A DNA stretch of 12,337 bases. Source: Thermoproteota archaeon. GTDB taxonomy: Archaea > Korarchaeota > Korarchaeia > B14-G2. A model generated the notes under the pieces. The model had not been told where the DNA came from. It was given only the letters and a program-made list of their open reading frames with translations, and searched no databases. Positions 6,347 to 12,337 of this stretch are shown here, piece by piece. The stretch covers positions 1 through 12,337 of the forward strand of contig QMWA01000031.1 of NCBI GenBank assembly GCA_003661385.1, in the 5' to 3' direction. Numbering within the stretch: position 1 is the stretch's first letter; the number at the start of each line of letters is the position of its first letter. The position numbers and the translations under genes are program-made.

Positions 6347-7111
6347 CTAGCTTCTGAACTTGGCTGCTCTGTTCGCTATCATCGCTGCTATGACGCCAGC
6401 TGCGACACCTGCATCCACGTTGACTACTGCCACGCCGAGGGAGCAGGACTGGAGCATGGACTTGAGAGCTGCCTCCCCTTTGCCACCTATCCCGTAGCCT
6501 ACTGAGGTGGGTAGGCCTATGACTGGTATGTCGACCATGCTTGCTACCACTGAGGGTAGGGCTCCCTCCATTCCTGCTGCAACCACTATCACGTCTACAT
6601 CGTTCTCCACCATATCCCTTAGGGCCTTGAAGACTCTGTGTACGCCTGCTACGCCTACATCGTATGCTGTGTAGACCTCGCAGCCTAGCTCCCTGGCTAC
6701 GACCTTTGCCTCCTCAGCTACAGGTATGTCAGATGTCCCAGCTGTTATCACACCTACTCTGCCACCTGTCTTCTCTATGGGCGTCCTCCTGGCAACCAGG
6801 ATCCTAGCTGCCTCATGCACCTCCACCTCAGCATCCCCTAGGGCCTCTTTGACCGACTCCATGTGCTCTCTGCTTGCCCTGCTGACTATAACCCTGCCAC
6901 ACCTGTCTAGTATGGCTTTTGCTATCCTAGCTGTGGCTTCAGGAGGCTTCCCCTCTGCTAGGACTATCTCAGGAACCCCCCTCCTGACCTCTCTGCCGAG
7001 GTCGAGTAGAGCTAGGCTGCTGACCTCCTCTAGCAGCAGGGCCTTGATCATCCTCTCTGCCTCATCCACTGAGAGCTCTCCTCTAGCCAGCTTCTCGAGT
7101 ACACGCCTCAT
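6347..7111 (-). CDS. larB: Nickel pincer cofactor biosynthesis protein LarB
   Basis: A 254-residue LarB, the usual length. LarB carboxylates the pyridinium ring of nicotinic acid adenine dinucleotide and splits off AMP to give pyridinium-3,5-biscarboxylic acid mononucleotide, the first step of NPN cofactor synthesis. The N-terminal helical part includes GREVRRGVPEIV at 39-50. The C-terminal half is the PurE-like (AIR carboxylase) domain: ITAGTSDIPVAEEA at 122-135, YDVGVAGVHR at 150-159, AGMEGALPSVVAS at 179-191, LPTSVGYG at 200-207 and SCSLGVAVVNVDAG at 222-235. C223 lies in the SC..GV.VVN motif where the Lactobacillus enzyme has the cysteine that attacks the nicotinic ring. The ATG at 7111 has no Shine-Dalgarno site but a TATA-like box about 25 bases upstream. 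larC, larE and a nickel transporter lie nearby, which confirms the assignment; larB stands outside their operon. Confidence 0.96.
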   Translation of the reverse strand: MRRVLEKLARGELSVDEAERMIKALLLEEVSSLALLDLGREVRRGVPEIVLAEGKPPEATARIAKAILDRCGRVIVSRASREHMESVKEALGDAEVEVHEAARILVARRTPIEKTGGRVGVITAGTSDIPVAEEAKVVARELGCEVYTAYDVGVAGVHRVFKALRDMVENDVDVIVVAAGMEGALPSVVASMVDIPVIGLPTSVGYGIGGKGEAALKSMLQSCSLGVAVVNVDAGVAAGVIAAMIANRAAKFRS

Positions 7112-7128
7112 AGGCTACAGGAGGTAGG

Positions 7129-7141
7129 TTAAGCTTTTAAG
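7129..7141. promoter_or_regulatory. Shared AT-rich core of a divergent promoter (larB / DUF2258-like gene)
   Basis: The only AT-rich stretch between the two divergent genes is TTAAGCTTTTAA, a near-palindrome. Its centre lies about 25 bases from the larB ATG on one side and about 30 bases from the GTG of the opposing gene on the other. That is the distance expected for archaeal TATA boxes driving leaderless transcripts, so the two boxes seem to overlap and the two promoters may compete or be controlled together. Confidence 0.5.
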
Positions 7142-7164
7142 CAGGCTGGTATGCTCGAGGGCTG

Positions 7165-7533
7165 GTGGTGGAGGTGCCTACACTCAGCACTGGGTACATT
7201 ATAGTCGGCGCGTATGCTGATAAGCTGAGGAAGACCCTGTTCGCTCAGCAGAGCAGCCTCGTGAAGTCCGGTGAGCTAGATAGCAAGGAGCTCGCTAGGG
7301 CAGCAGGAGAGCTCAATAGGGTGCTCTTCGACATACTAGTCAACAAGCTCAACCTAGACAAGGGGGATGTGGTCAGGGTGAGAATAGGGTACGAGGTCGA
7401 AGACAGGACAGTTAAGTGGAAGTACAGCACACTGAGCATAGAGGCCTTCAGAAGAGTGGACCAGGGCTCCATCGACAAGGTGGTCGAGGAGGCCATATCA
7501 GCCGCCTCAGCTGAAGCTGGGGCTAGTGGCTAG
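7165..7533 (+). CDS. Conserved archaeal protein, DUF2258-like
   Basis: A 122-residue small soluble protein without signal peptide or membrane segment. The N-terminal LSTGYIIVGAYADKLRKTLFAQ at 7-28 and the later VVRVRIGYEV and WKYSTLSIEAFRRV segments resemble the archaeal DUF2258 family, which has no known function; the family match is from memory. It seems to be an N-terminal strand and long helix followed by two beta-strand segments and a C-terminal helix rich in alanine. The start is GTG at 7165, with GTG at 7168 and 7174 as alternatives, placed about 28 bases after a TATA-like box. It diverges from larB and its 3' end overlaps that of larE by 11 bases. This insertion between larE and larB may hint at a link to NPN or nickel metabolism, but could be chance. 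Confidence 0.8.
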   Translation: MVEVPTLSTGYIIVGAYADKLRKTLFAQQSSLVKSGELDSKELARAAGELNRVLFDILVNKLNLDKGDVVRVRIGYEVEDRTVKWKYSTLSIEAFRRVDQGSIDKVVEEAISAASAEAGASG

Positions 7534-8308
7534 CCTCTCTGTAGCCTTCTAGGTCTAGTGTTATGTACTTGTAGCCTAGCCTCCTGAGGTCCCCTGCTAT
7601 AGCTGGGAGGAGCTCTGCTGCCTTGAGCAGGTGGCTTCTAGCCACCTCTATCCTAGCTATCTCACCGTGGTCTCTCACTCTGATGAGCACTTCCCCCAGA
7701 GCTCTCCTTACAGCCTGCTCTGCTGCCCTCACCTTGAAGACCCTCTCTAAGGTTATCTCCTCTCCAGCTGGGATCCTCGTTGCCAGGCAGCTCTCCTGAG
7801 GCTTCCCCGCGGTGGGGAGCTTAAGGCTCCTAGCTGCCTCCCTGACCTCCTGCTTCGTCAAGCCTGCCTCAGCTAGGGGGGCTCTGACCCCCAGCTCCCT
7901 CATAGCCTTCAAGCCAGGCCTCCTAGCAGTTAGGTCTGATGCGGTGGTTCCGTCCAGGAGGGCTGCTAGCCCCATCCTAGATGCTAGCCTTGTGAGGAGG
8001 CTGTACCTGGCCTTCTTGCAGAGGTAGCATCTCTCCTGGGTGTTCTTGGTGAAGCCTGCTATGTTAAGCTCGTTGAAGTCTACTATGACGTGCTTCACTC
8101 CAGTGTGCTCAGCTACAGCCCTAGCGTAGTCTAGCTCCCATGGAGGGAGCAGAGGGGAGTTGACTGTGAAGGCGACCACATCAGGTAGGGCTTCAGCTGC
8201 TAGCGCTGTGAGCAGGGAGCTGTCTACTCCCCCTGAAAGCGCCACAGCTGCGCTCCCCAGAGATGAAATCAGCTCTTTGGCCCTCCTGAGCTTACTGCTC
8301 AAGCTCAC
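7523..8308 (-). CDS. larE: Pyridinium-3,5-biscarboxylate mononucleotide sulfurtransferase LarE
   Basis: A 261-residue LarE, near the usual 270. It activates the LarB product with ATP and adds sulfur at the two carboxylates, giving the dithiocarboxylic acid nucleotide that LarC loads with nickel. The PP-loop motif ALSGGVDSS is at 23-31, followed by LDGTTASDL at 118-126 and SCLATRIP at 173-180. C174 corresponds to the cysteine that the Lactobacillus enzyme sacrifices as sulfur donor. Two further cysteines in RCYLCKK (C94 and C97) create the three-cysteine set linked in other LarE proteins, such as the Thermotoga one, with a [4Fe-4S] cluster and catalytic sulfur transfer. The GTG start at 8308 overlaps the end of larC by 17 bases, so it is read from the same operon. 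It is the last gene of that operon. Confidence 0.96.
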   Translation of the reverse strand: MSLSSKLRRAKELISSLGSAAVALSGGVDSSLLTALAAEALPDVVAFTVNSPLLPPWELDYARAVAEHTGVKHVIVDFNELNIAGFTKNTQERCYLCKKARYSLLTRLASRMGLAALLDGTTASDLTARRPGLKAMRELGVRAPLAEAGLTKQEVREAARSLKLPTAGKPQESCLATRIPAGEEITLERVFKVRAAEQAVRRALGEVLIRVRDHGEIARIEVARSHLLKAAELLPAIAGDLRRLGYKYITLDLEGYREASH

Positions 8309-9497
8309 CAGCCTTCGCCATAGCCTTCTTCATCACAACCCTCAGGGGCTTGCCAGCTGACCTGGACACCCTCTTCAGGTCATCGAACTCAGGCTTAGCC
8401 CTCAGAACCCTGCCAGATAGGTCTCTGGCAACCTTCACCCTTATCCTCTCACCCTCCACCTCTGCCTCCACGAGCTCCCTCTGCAGCACCCTCCTAGAGG
8501 ACGTGTACACCCTCACCCCCAGGGTTCCTGTCTCCTCTATGACAGCCATGGCTATACGCTCTGCGTCCTCTGGGGCAGCTAAGGCCTTCAGGAGCATGGC
8601 AGGCCTCCCCTTCTTGCCGCAGCCATAGAGGGCTATGACATCCTTTGCTCCAAGCTCCATTATCCTCTCTATCGCATGGGACATGAGCTCGCCTGTCACG
8701 TCATCTAGGTTAGCTTCTATGACAGCAACCTGGTCTCTCACGAGCATTGGCGTCAGCTCTCCGACTACAACCCTGAGGACGTTAGCCACCTCAGGGTGGT
8801 CTCTTGCTCCAGCCCCGTAGCCTACTGCCTCAACCCTCATCTCAGGCTGGAAGCTAGCTGGCTCAGGCCTGAGAGCTGCCAGGAGGGCTGCTCCAGTCGG
8901 TGTTGTGAGCTCACCGCCAGCTGGGCCTCCAGCTGATGGGAGACCTGCTCTCCTGAGGATCTCTAGGGTAGCTGGAGCTGGAGCCGAGAACGTCCCGTGG
9001 GAGAAGGTGAAGAGCCCCCCTCCTAGGGCTATTGGGCTGCAGTAGACTCTGGAGGAGAAGGCTTTGAGGCTGTCTAGGGCTGCAGCTACCCCAGCTAAGT
9101 CCACCACGGTGTCAGGGGAGGCAGCCTCATGCAGGTGCACCTCGCTGGGGTCTACTCCATGCACCTCCGCCTCAGCCTCCACTAGGATTGACAGAGCCTC
9201 CATGGCGTACTCGATGGCCCTGCCTGAGCACCCTGCCTTGTTCAAGCCGCGTTCAACCGCCCTCTTGATCTCCTCTACACTGAGCCTCCTGTCCTCTGCC
9301 TCAACCAGCAGCCTGCTCGCCCTCACCCCCCTCCTCCTCACTTCAGTGAGCTTAACTGAGGCCTTGACCCCAGCTGAGCTGCATGCCAGCTTAGCTGCCC
9401 TCAGAGGCTCTTCTCCAAGCCCTGTGTCAGCTAAGGCTGCTAGAAGCATGTCACCTGATACCCCAGCTAGCCTGCAGTCCACGTATATGCCTCTCAT
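8292..9497 (-). CDS. larC: Nickel pincer cofactor nickel insertase LarC
   Basis: A 401-residue LarC, the CTP-dependent cyclometallase that inserts nickel into the sulfur-bearing nucleotide to finish the NPN cofactor. The N-terminal half (LarC1) shows DCRLAGVSGDMLLAALAD at 7-24, EVHLHEAASPDTVVDLAG at 119-136, SHGTFSAPAPATLEIL at 166-181 and GELTTPTGAALLAAL at 195-209. The C-terminal half (LarC2) shows ANLDDVTGE at 262-270, CGKKGRPAMLLKAL at 293-306, EETGTLGVR at 321-329 and KPEFDD at 368-373. Both halves lie in one frame, unlike the Lactobacillus gene, which needs a ribosomal frameshift. The histidine-rich stretch found in many LarC proteins is absent. The ATG at 9497 follows the pstS-like gene by 13 bases, and the 3' end overlaps larE. 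Confidence 0.96.
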   Translation of the reverse strand: MRGIYVDCRLAGVSGDMLLAALADTGLGEEPLRAAKLACSSAGVKASVKLTEVRRRGVRASRLLVEAEDRRLSVEEIKRAVERGLNKAGCSGRAIEYAMEALSILVEAEAEVHGVDPSEVHLHEAASPDTVVDLAGVAAALDSLKAFSSRVYCSPIALGGGLFTFSHGTFSAPAPATLEILRRAGLPSAGGPAGGELTTPTGAALLAALRPEPASFQPEMRVEAVGYGAGARDHPEVANVLRVVVGELTPMLVRDQVAVIEANLDDVTGELMSHAIERIMELGAKDVIALYGCGKKGRPAMLLKALAAPEDAERIAMAVIEETGTLGVRVYTSSRRVLQRELVEAEVEGERIRVKVARDLSGRVLRAKPEFDDLKRVSRSAGKPLRVVMKKAMAKAGELEQ

Positions 9498-9510
9498 GCT
9501 GACCTGCTAG

Positions 9511-10614
9511 CTAGTGGCGGGTGTAGCTTAAGAGGTTGCACCTAAGCTGCTGCCTGCCTCCACTGCCCTCTGATGTTATCATAGCTATGGTCTGGAGGTT
9601 CAGCTCCACAACCTCCCTTGGCAGCGGTGGGTAGTGGAGCTGTGGAGCATACCTCTGGCCTTCTGTCACAACCCATGTGAGGAACTCTGCTAGCGCCCTG
9701 GCTTTCTCAGGGCTCTCCTGGACTCTGCACACTATCACATAGGAGAAGCTTGAGATGGGGTAGGATAGCCTCCCTGGGGCATTGACTATCGAGACGTGCT
9801 CCCAGCTTTCATCTCCCCTGGGCAGGAGGCCTGCTGCTCCAGCTGCAGCTGCTGATATCGTGGTGAGGTTGGGCTCAACGAAGAAGCCATCCCTGTTCCT
9901 TATGAGGGCGGTCTGCAAGCTGCTCTGGATGGCATATGCCAGCTCAACGTAGCCTATGGAGCACTTGCTCTGCCTGACTACAGCTGCAACACCCTCATTT
10001 CCCTTCGCAGCTATCCCACGCGCCCCGACCTCTGGGGGGAACGAGAAGGTCTTGCCCCTCCCCACCCTCAGCCTCCACTCCTCTGACACCTCAGATAGGT
10101 AGTCTGTGAGTATGTAGGTTGTCCCGCTTCCATCTGCCCTCTTCACTACCACTATCTCCTCATCTGGCAGGTTCAGCCCTGGGTTCACAGCCCTTATCTC
10201 TGGGCTGCTCCACTTCCTGACCTTCCCCAGGTATATTGCAGCCAGAAGCTCTCCTGTGAGCTTCAGCCTCCCACCTAGCTCAGGTAGGTTGTAGACAACT
10301 GCCACACCACCCAGGGTTACTGGGATGTGAAGGACATCTGGGGCCTTAGCCCTCTCCTCTCTGCTCATTGGGACATCACTTGACCCCCAGTCGACGCTTC
10401 CAGCTGTCAGGAGCCTTATCCCAGCTCCGCTCCCCACGCTCTGGTAGCTCACTGAGACCTTGGGGTTGACCTTCCTGTACTCGCTTATCCACCTAGACAT
10501 CAGCGGGTACTGGAATGAGGAGCCTGCCCCCAGCAGGGAGATCTCTCCCCCGACTCTGAACGTGTAGGCCAGGTAAGCTAGAGCCAGCAGAGCCAGCGCT
10601 AGCGCCCTCTTCAA
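9511..10614 (-). CDS. pstS: PstS-like phosphate-type substrate-binding protein
   Basis: A 367-residue periplasmic-type binding protein. A short hydrophobic N-terminus (about 3-18, after MKR) is a signal peptide or membrane anchor. The PstS family marks follow: LLGAGSSFQYPL at 27-38, VSYQSVGSGAGI at 55-66, VDWGSSDVPMS at 74-84, and KRADGSGTTYILTDYL at 158-173, which contains the residues that grip phosphate in characterised PstS proteins; later come GNEGVAAVV and YPISSFSYVIV. It should bind phosphate or a similar oxyanion outside the cell membrane. The start is TTG at 10614, overlapping the stop of the ATPase gene (TTGA), with GAGGTGA six bases before. Unusually, no pstC, pstA or pstB is next to it; it lies between a nickel-type ECF ATPase gene and larC. 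The ligand and partner are unproven. Confidence 0.92.
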   Translation of the reverse strand: MKRALALALLALAYLAYTFRVGGEISLLGAGSSFQYPLMSRWISEYRKVNPKVSVSYQSVGSGAGIRLLTAGSVDWGSSDVPMSREERAKAPDVLHIPVTLGGVAVVYNLPELGGRLKLTGELLAAIYLGKVRKWSSPEIRAVNPGLNLPDEEIVVVKRADGSGTTYILTDYLSEVSEEWRLRVGRGKTFSFPPEVGARGIAAKGNEGVAAVVRQSKCSIGYVELAYAIQSSLQTALIRNRDGFFVEPNLTTISAAAAGAAGLLPRGDESWEHVSIVNAPGRLSYPISSFSYVIVCRVQESPEKARALAEFLTWVVTEGQRYAPQLHYPPLPREVVELNLQTIAMITSEGSGGRQQLRCNLLSYTRH

Positions 10615-11423
10615 CCCAGGTCACCTCTCAGCTCCCTTATCTTCTCAGCTAGCTCGCCTGGAGTCAAGGGAGGTGAGCCATCTAAGCCAGCCTGCCTGTA
10701 TGCTAAGGCTGGTGAAGGAGGCTTCACACCAGCTTCAGCTAGCAGGTCCAGGTCAGAGAGAACCTCCCTAGCTGGCCCATAGGCGTGCACGAGACCGCTC
10801 CTCAGGAGGAGGACCCTGTCAGCTAGCTCAGCTGCGAGCTCAGAGTCCTGTGTAGTGAACACCACAATGCACCCCCTACTCCTATAGGCTCTTATCAAGC
10901 TCTTAACAAGCTCCACACCACCCAAGTCTAGGCCTGAGGCAGGCTCATCTAGCAGCAGCACCTTGGGGCTAGCTGCCAGGACCCCAGCTAAGGCAACCCT
11001 CTTCTTCTCACCTTGGCTGAGCCTCATGGTCCTCCTGTCTAGGAGGTGGTCTGCTCCAGCCTGCATAGCAGCCTCCCTGACAGCCTTCTCCACCTCCTCT
11101 CTGCTGAAGCTGAGCTGCAAGGGGCCTATCGCTATGTCCTCCCGCACTGTCGGGGCTATCAGCTGGTCTTCTGGGCTCTGGAAGAGCACCCCACAGACCC
11201 TCCTGTACCTCAAGCCGAGCTCCCTGACATCGACGCCGTTGTAGCACACGCAGCCTGAGCTCGGGTCCAGTAGGCCAGCTAGCAGCAGTATAAGCGTCGT
11301 TTTGCCTGAGCCGTTTGCGCCCAGGACTGCTAGAGCCTCCCCTCCCCTGACCTCGAGGCTAACCCCCCTGATAGCCCAGCCTCCACCAGGGTACCTGTAG
11401 CCTAGCTCCCTGCATGACAGCAA
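10611..11423 (-). CDS. cbiO: ECF-type nickel/cobalt transporter ATPase (CbiO/LarO-like)
   Basis: A 270-residue ATPase of an energy-coupling factor transporter. Walker A is GANGSGKTT at 35-43; the Q-loop FQSPEDQLIAPTVREDIAIGP at 81-101 is typical of CbiO/EcfA proteins; the signature is LSQGE at 135-139; Walker B is VLLLDE at 155-160 with SGLD after it. The position of the H-loop histidine is Q192 (FTTQDSELA), an unusual change; the codon is CAG. The start is TTG at 11423, the only start after an in-frame stop. With the T-component and CbiM-type genes upstream it would power uptake of nickel (or cobalt); nickel is favoured because larC and larE follow in the same operon, as in the Lactobacillus lar operon, where the matching gene is larO. 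Confidence 0.93.
   Translation of the reverse strand: MLSCRELGYRYPGGGWAIRGVSLEVRGGEALAVLGANGSGKTTLILLLAGLLDPSSGCVCYNGVDVRELGLRYRRVCGVLFQSPEDQLIAPTVREDIAIGPLQLSFSREEVEKAVREAAMQAGADHLLDRRTMRLSQGEKKRVALAGVLAASPKVLLLDEPASGLDLGGVELVKSLIRAYRSRGCIVVFTTQDSELAAELADRVLLLRSGLVHAYGPAREVLSDLDLLAEAGVKPPSPALAYRQAGLDGSPPLTPGELAEKIRELRGDLG
10621..10627 (-). promoter_or_regulatory. Shine-Dalgarno site of the pstS-like gene
   Basis: GAGGTGA on the minus strand lies six bases before the TTG at 10614, inside the end of the ATPase gene. It supports the TTG as the start and coupled translation of the two genes. Confidence 0.6.
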
Positions 11424-11433
11424 CGTGGAGCCC

Positions 11434-12219
11434 CTATAGGGTTAGTGAAGCTGCTATTAAAGCTAAGGCCGGGGCTATAGCAGCAAGCGTCGCACCTGGG
11501 CTCCCGCTGCAGCAGGCTTCAGGCAGGGGGGCACGCGCCTCCAAGGCGAGCTTCCTGGAGTGAGCCCTGTCAAAGCTCTTGAGCAGGAGAGCTGAGACAG
11601 CTGTCGAAGCCCACCTCCAGCTGGCGAGCAGGCCTGTGTCAGCTAGCACCCTAGCCTCTCTTGCCTGAAGGAGCTTGGCCATGTCCCTGATCTGGAGGGG
11701 GGCTAGCCTAAACAGCCCCCAGAGGGCCTCCACCATGTGCTTCGGAGCACCTAGAGCTGCTATGCCAGCTATGAACCTGTAGGCTCCAGCGCCCACCACC
11801 ATAGCTAGCAGCATGGACACTGAGCCAAAGACCCTGGCTACGAGGTGAACAGCCTTGAGCACACCCTCCCTGGTGGCTGTAGCCCTCAAGCCTAAGAGGC
11901 TCAAGCTGGCTACAGGCTCTCCAGGCACCATGAAAATGAGGGGGAGGGCTACGGCAGCCATGAACAGAGCCCATGCAGCAGACACCTTGAGGGCCCTCCA
12001 GCGCCCCCCGCCTGCGGCGACGAAGGCTATGGCAGCTGCTAGAGCTGGTGCAGCCAGGCTTCTGCTCGCCAGCGAGACTGCTGAGACCGAGGCTGCAGCT
12101 GAGAGCACAACAGCTCTGGCGTCAGCCTCAGCCAGCAGGCTCCTCCCAGGGGCCTCTACAGCCTGCATCCACTCTGACAGAGCCTCCAGCACCCTCTGAG
12201 CTTCCTTGGAGAGCCTCAC
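11434..12219 (-). CDS. cbiQ: ECF transporter T-component (CbiQ/LarQ-like)
   Basis: A 261-residue, alanine-rich membrane protein with predicted membrane segments at about 37-54, 56-71, 80-98, 125-145 and 242-260. Between them, on the cytoplasmic side, are the two Ala-Arg motifs typical of T-components, within LQAREARVLADTG at 184-196 and LALEARAPLP at 224-233; these coupling helices contact the ATPase. It would link the ATPase to the CbiM-type nickel-binding subunit. Sequence identity to named CbiQ proteins is low by eye, so the call rests on these motifs plus its place between cbiM-like and cbiO-like genes. The GTG start at 12219 overlaps the stop of the upstream gene (GTGA) and follows a strong Shine-Dalgarno site. 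Ten bases separate it from the ATPase gene. Confidence 0.85.
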   Translation of the reverse strand: MRLSKEAQRVLEALSEWMQAVEAPGRSLLAEADARAVVLSAAASVSAVSLASRSLAAPALAAAIAFVAAGGGRWRALKVSAAWALFMAAVALPLIFMVPGEPVASLSLLGLRATATREGVLKAVHLVARVFGSVSMLLAMVVGAGAYRFIAGIAALGAPKHMVEALWGLFRLAPLQIRDMAKLLQAREARVLADTGLLASWRWASTAVSALLLKSFDRAHSRKLALEARAPLPEACCSGSPGATLAAIAPALALIAASLTL

Positions 12220-12337
12220 TTCCTCCTCCTCACCATGGCGTATGGGATGAGGAGTATCGCCACGCCAACCAGCCCTGAGATGATGTAGCCTACCACGTCG
12301 TTGAGCCCTGGGACAGTGTAGTCTGGTAGCAGCCCGC
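12216..12337 (-). CDS. Nickel/cobalt ECF permease C-terminus (CbiM/LarMN PDGLE-type), partial
   Basis: The last 39 residues of a gene whose start lies beyond the right edge of the window. They read LLPDYTVPGLND, then a membrane segment (VVGYIISGLVGVAILLIPYA) and the positive tail MVRRRK. The LPDY.VPG pattern, one membrane helix and an arginine-lysine end match the PDGLE domain that closes NikMN/LarMN or CbiM-type nickel and cobalt permeases, or the separate CbiN/NikN subunit. Whether it is fused to a CbiM part cannot be seen. Its stop codon overlaps the T-component start, which places it as an upstream gene of the nickel and NPN operon. Confidence 0.75.
   Translation of the reverse strand, partial: GLLPDYTVPGLNDVVGYIISGLVGVAILLIPYAMVRRRK
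12221..12230 (-). promoter_or_regulatory. Shine-Dalgarno site of the T-component gene
   Basis: AGGAGGAGGA on the minus strand ends just before the GTG at 12219 and also encodes the arginine-rich end of the upstream permease. It supports the GTG start. Confidence 0.55.

Noticed and set aside
6305-6505. A 66-codon open frame on the + strand overlapping the larB end
   Set aside because: Most of it is antisense to conserved LarB sequence, and the part outside has no start signal or recognisable feature.
7170-7176. GGAGGTG as a Shine-Dalgarno site for the DUF2258-like gene
   Set aside because: It lies at or after the likely GTG start, and no start codon follows at a suitable distance; it encodes Val-Glu-Val and the gene fits leaderless initiation.
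11708-11974. A second open frame on the minus strand within the T-component gene
   Set aside because: It is an out-of-frame shadow of the alanine-rich membrane protein and has low-complexity composition.

Overview
The window looks like compact chromosome from a GC-rich (roughly 55-60% by eye), probably hyperthermophilic archaeon, most likely of the Thermoproteota/Crenarchaeota or a relative. The reasons are heavy use of AGG for arginine, frequent GTG and TTG starts, TATA-like AT-rich boxes about 25-28 bases upstream of start codons that lack Shine-Dalgarno sites (leaderless genes), strong Shine-Dalgarno sites at genes inside operons, a stand-alone RAM-domain protein, and an archaeal DUF2258-like protein. 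No genus can be named from the sequence alone. No rRNA, tRNA, insertion sequence, integrase or CRISPR array was seen, and no gap between genes exceeds 300 bases.

Left part (1-3143): a radical SAM/SPASM enzyme and an overlapping PadR-type regulator run on the + strand. They converge on a minus-strand moaA-moaC pair, which makes the first intermediates of molybdopterin (Mo/W cofactor). Upstream of moaA, and separately promoted, is a small RAM-domain (Lrp/AsnC effector domain) protein. Middle part (3208-6149): a two-gene ABC-2 exporter (ATPase plus permease, NatA/NatB-like) on the minus strand faces away from a single enoyl-CoA hydratase gene on the + strand.

Right part (6347-12337): a nickel and nickel-pincer nucleotide (NPN) cofactor locus. 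Read right to left on the minus strand it holds the C-terminus of a CbiM/LarMN-type nickel permease, the ECF T-component (CbiQ/LarQ), the ECF ATPase (CbiO/LarO), a PstS-like solute-binding protein, larC and larE. All are packed with overlaps or gaps of at most 13 bases. larB lies just beyond, also on the minus strand, separated from larE by one opposing DUF2258-like gene that shares a divergent promoter region with larB. LarB carboxylates and cleaves nicotinic acid adenine dinucleotide, LarE adds sulfur, LarC inserts nickel, and the ECF transporter presumably supplies the nickel. No LarA-type enzyme using the cofactor is in the window.

The most unusual points are the phosphate-binding-type PstS protein inside the nickel/NPN operon, a glutamine in place of the near-invariant H-loop histidine in the CbiO-type ATPase, a three-cysteine LarE that suggests an iron-sulfur-dependent form, the DUF2258-like gene embedded between larE and larB, and the radical SAM/PadR overlapping pair.
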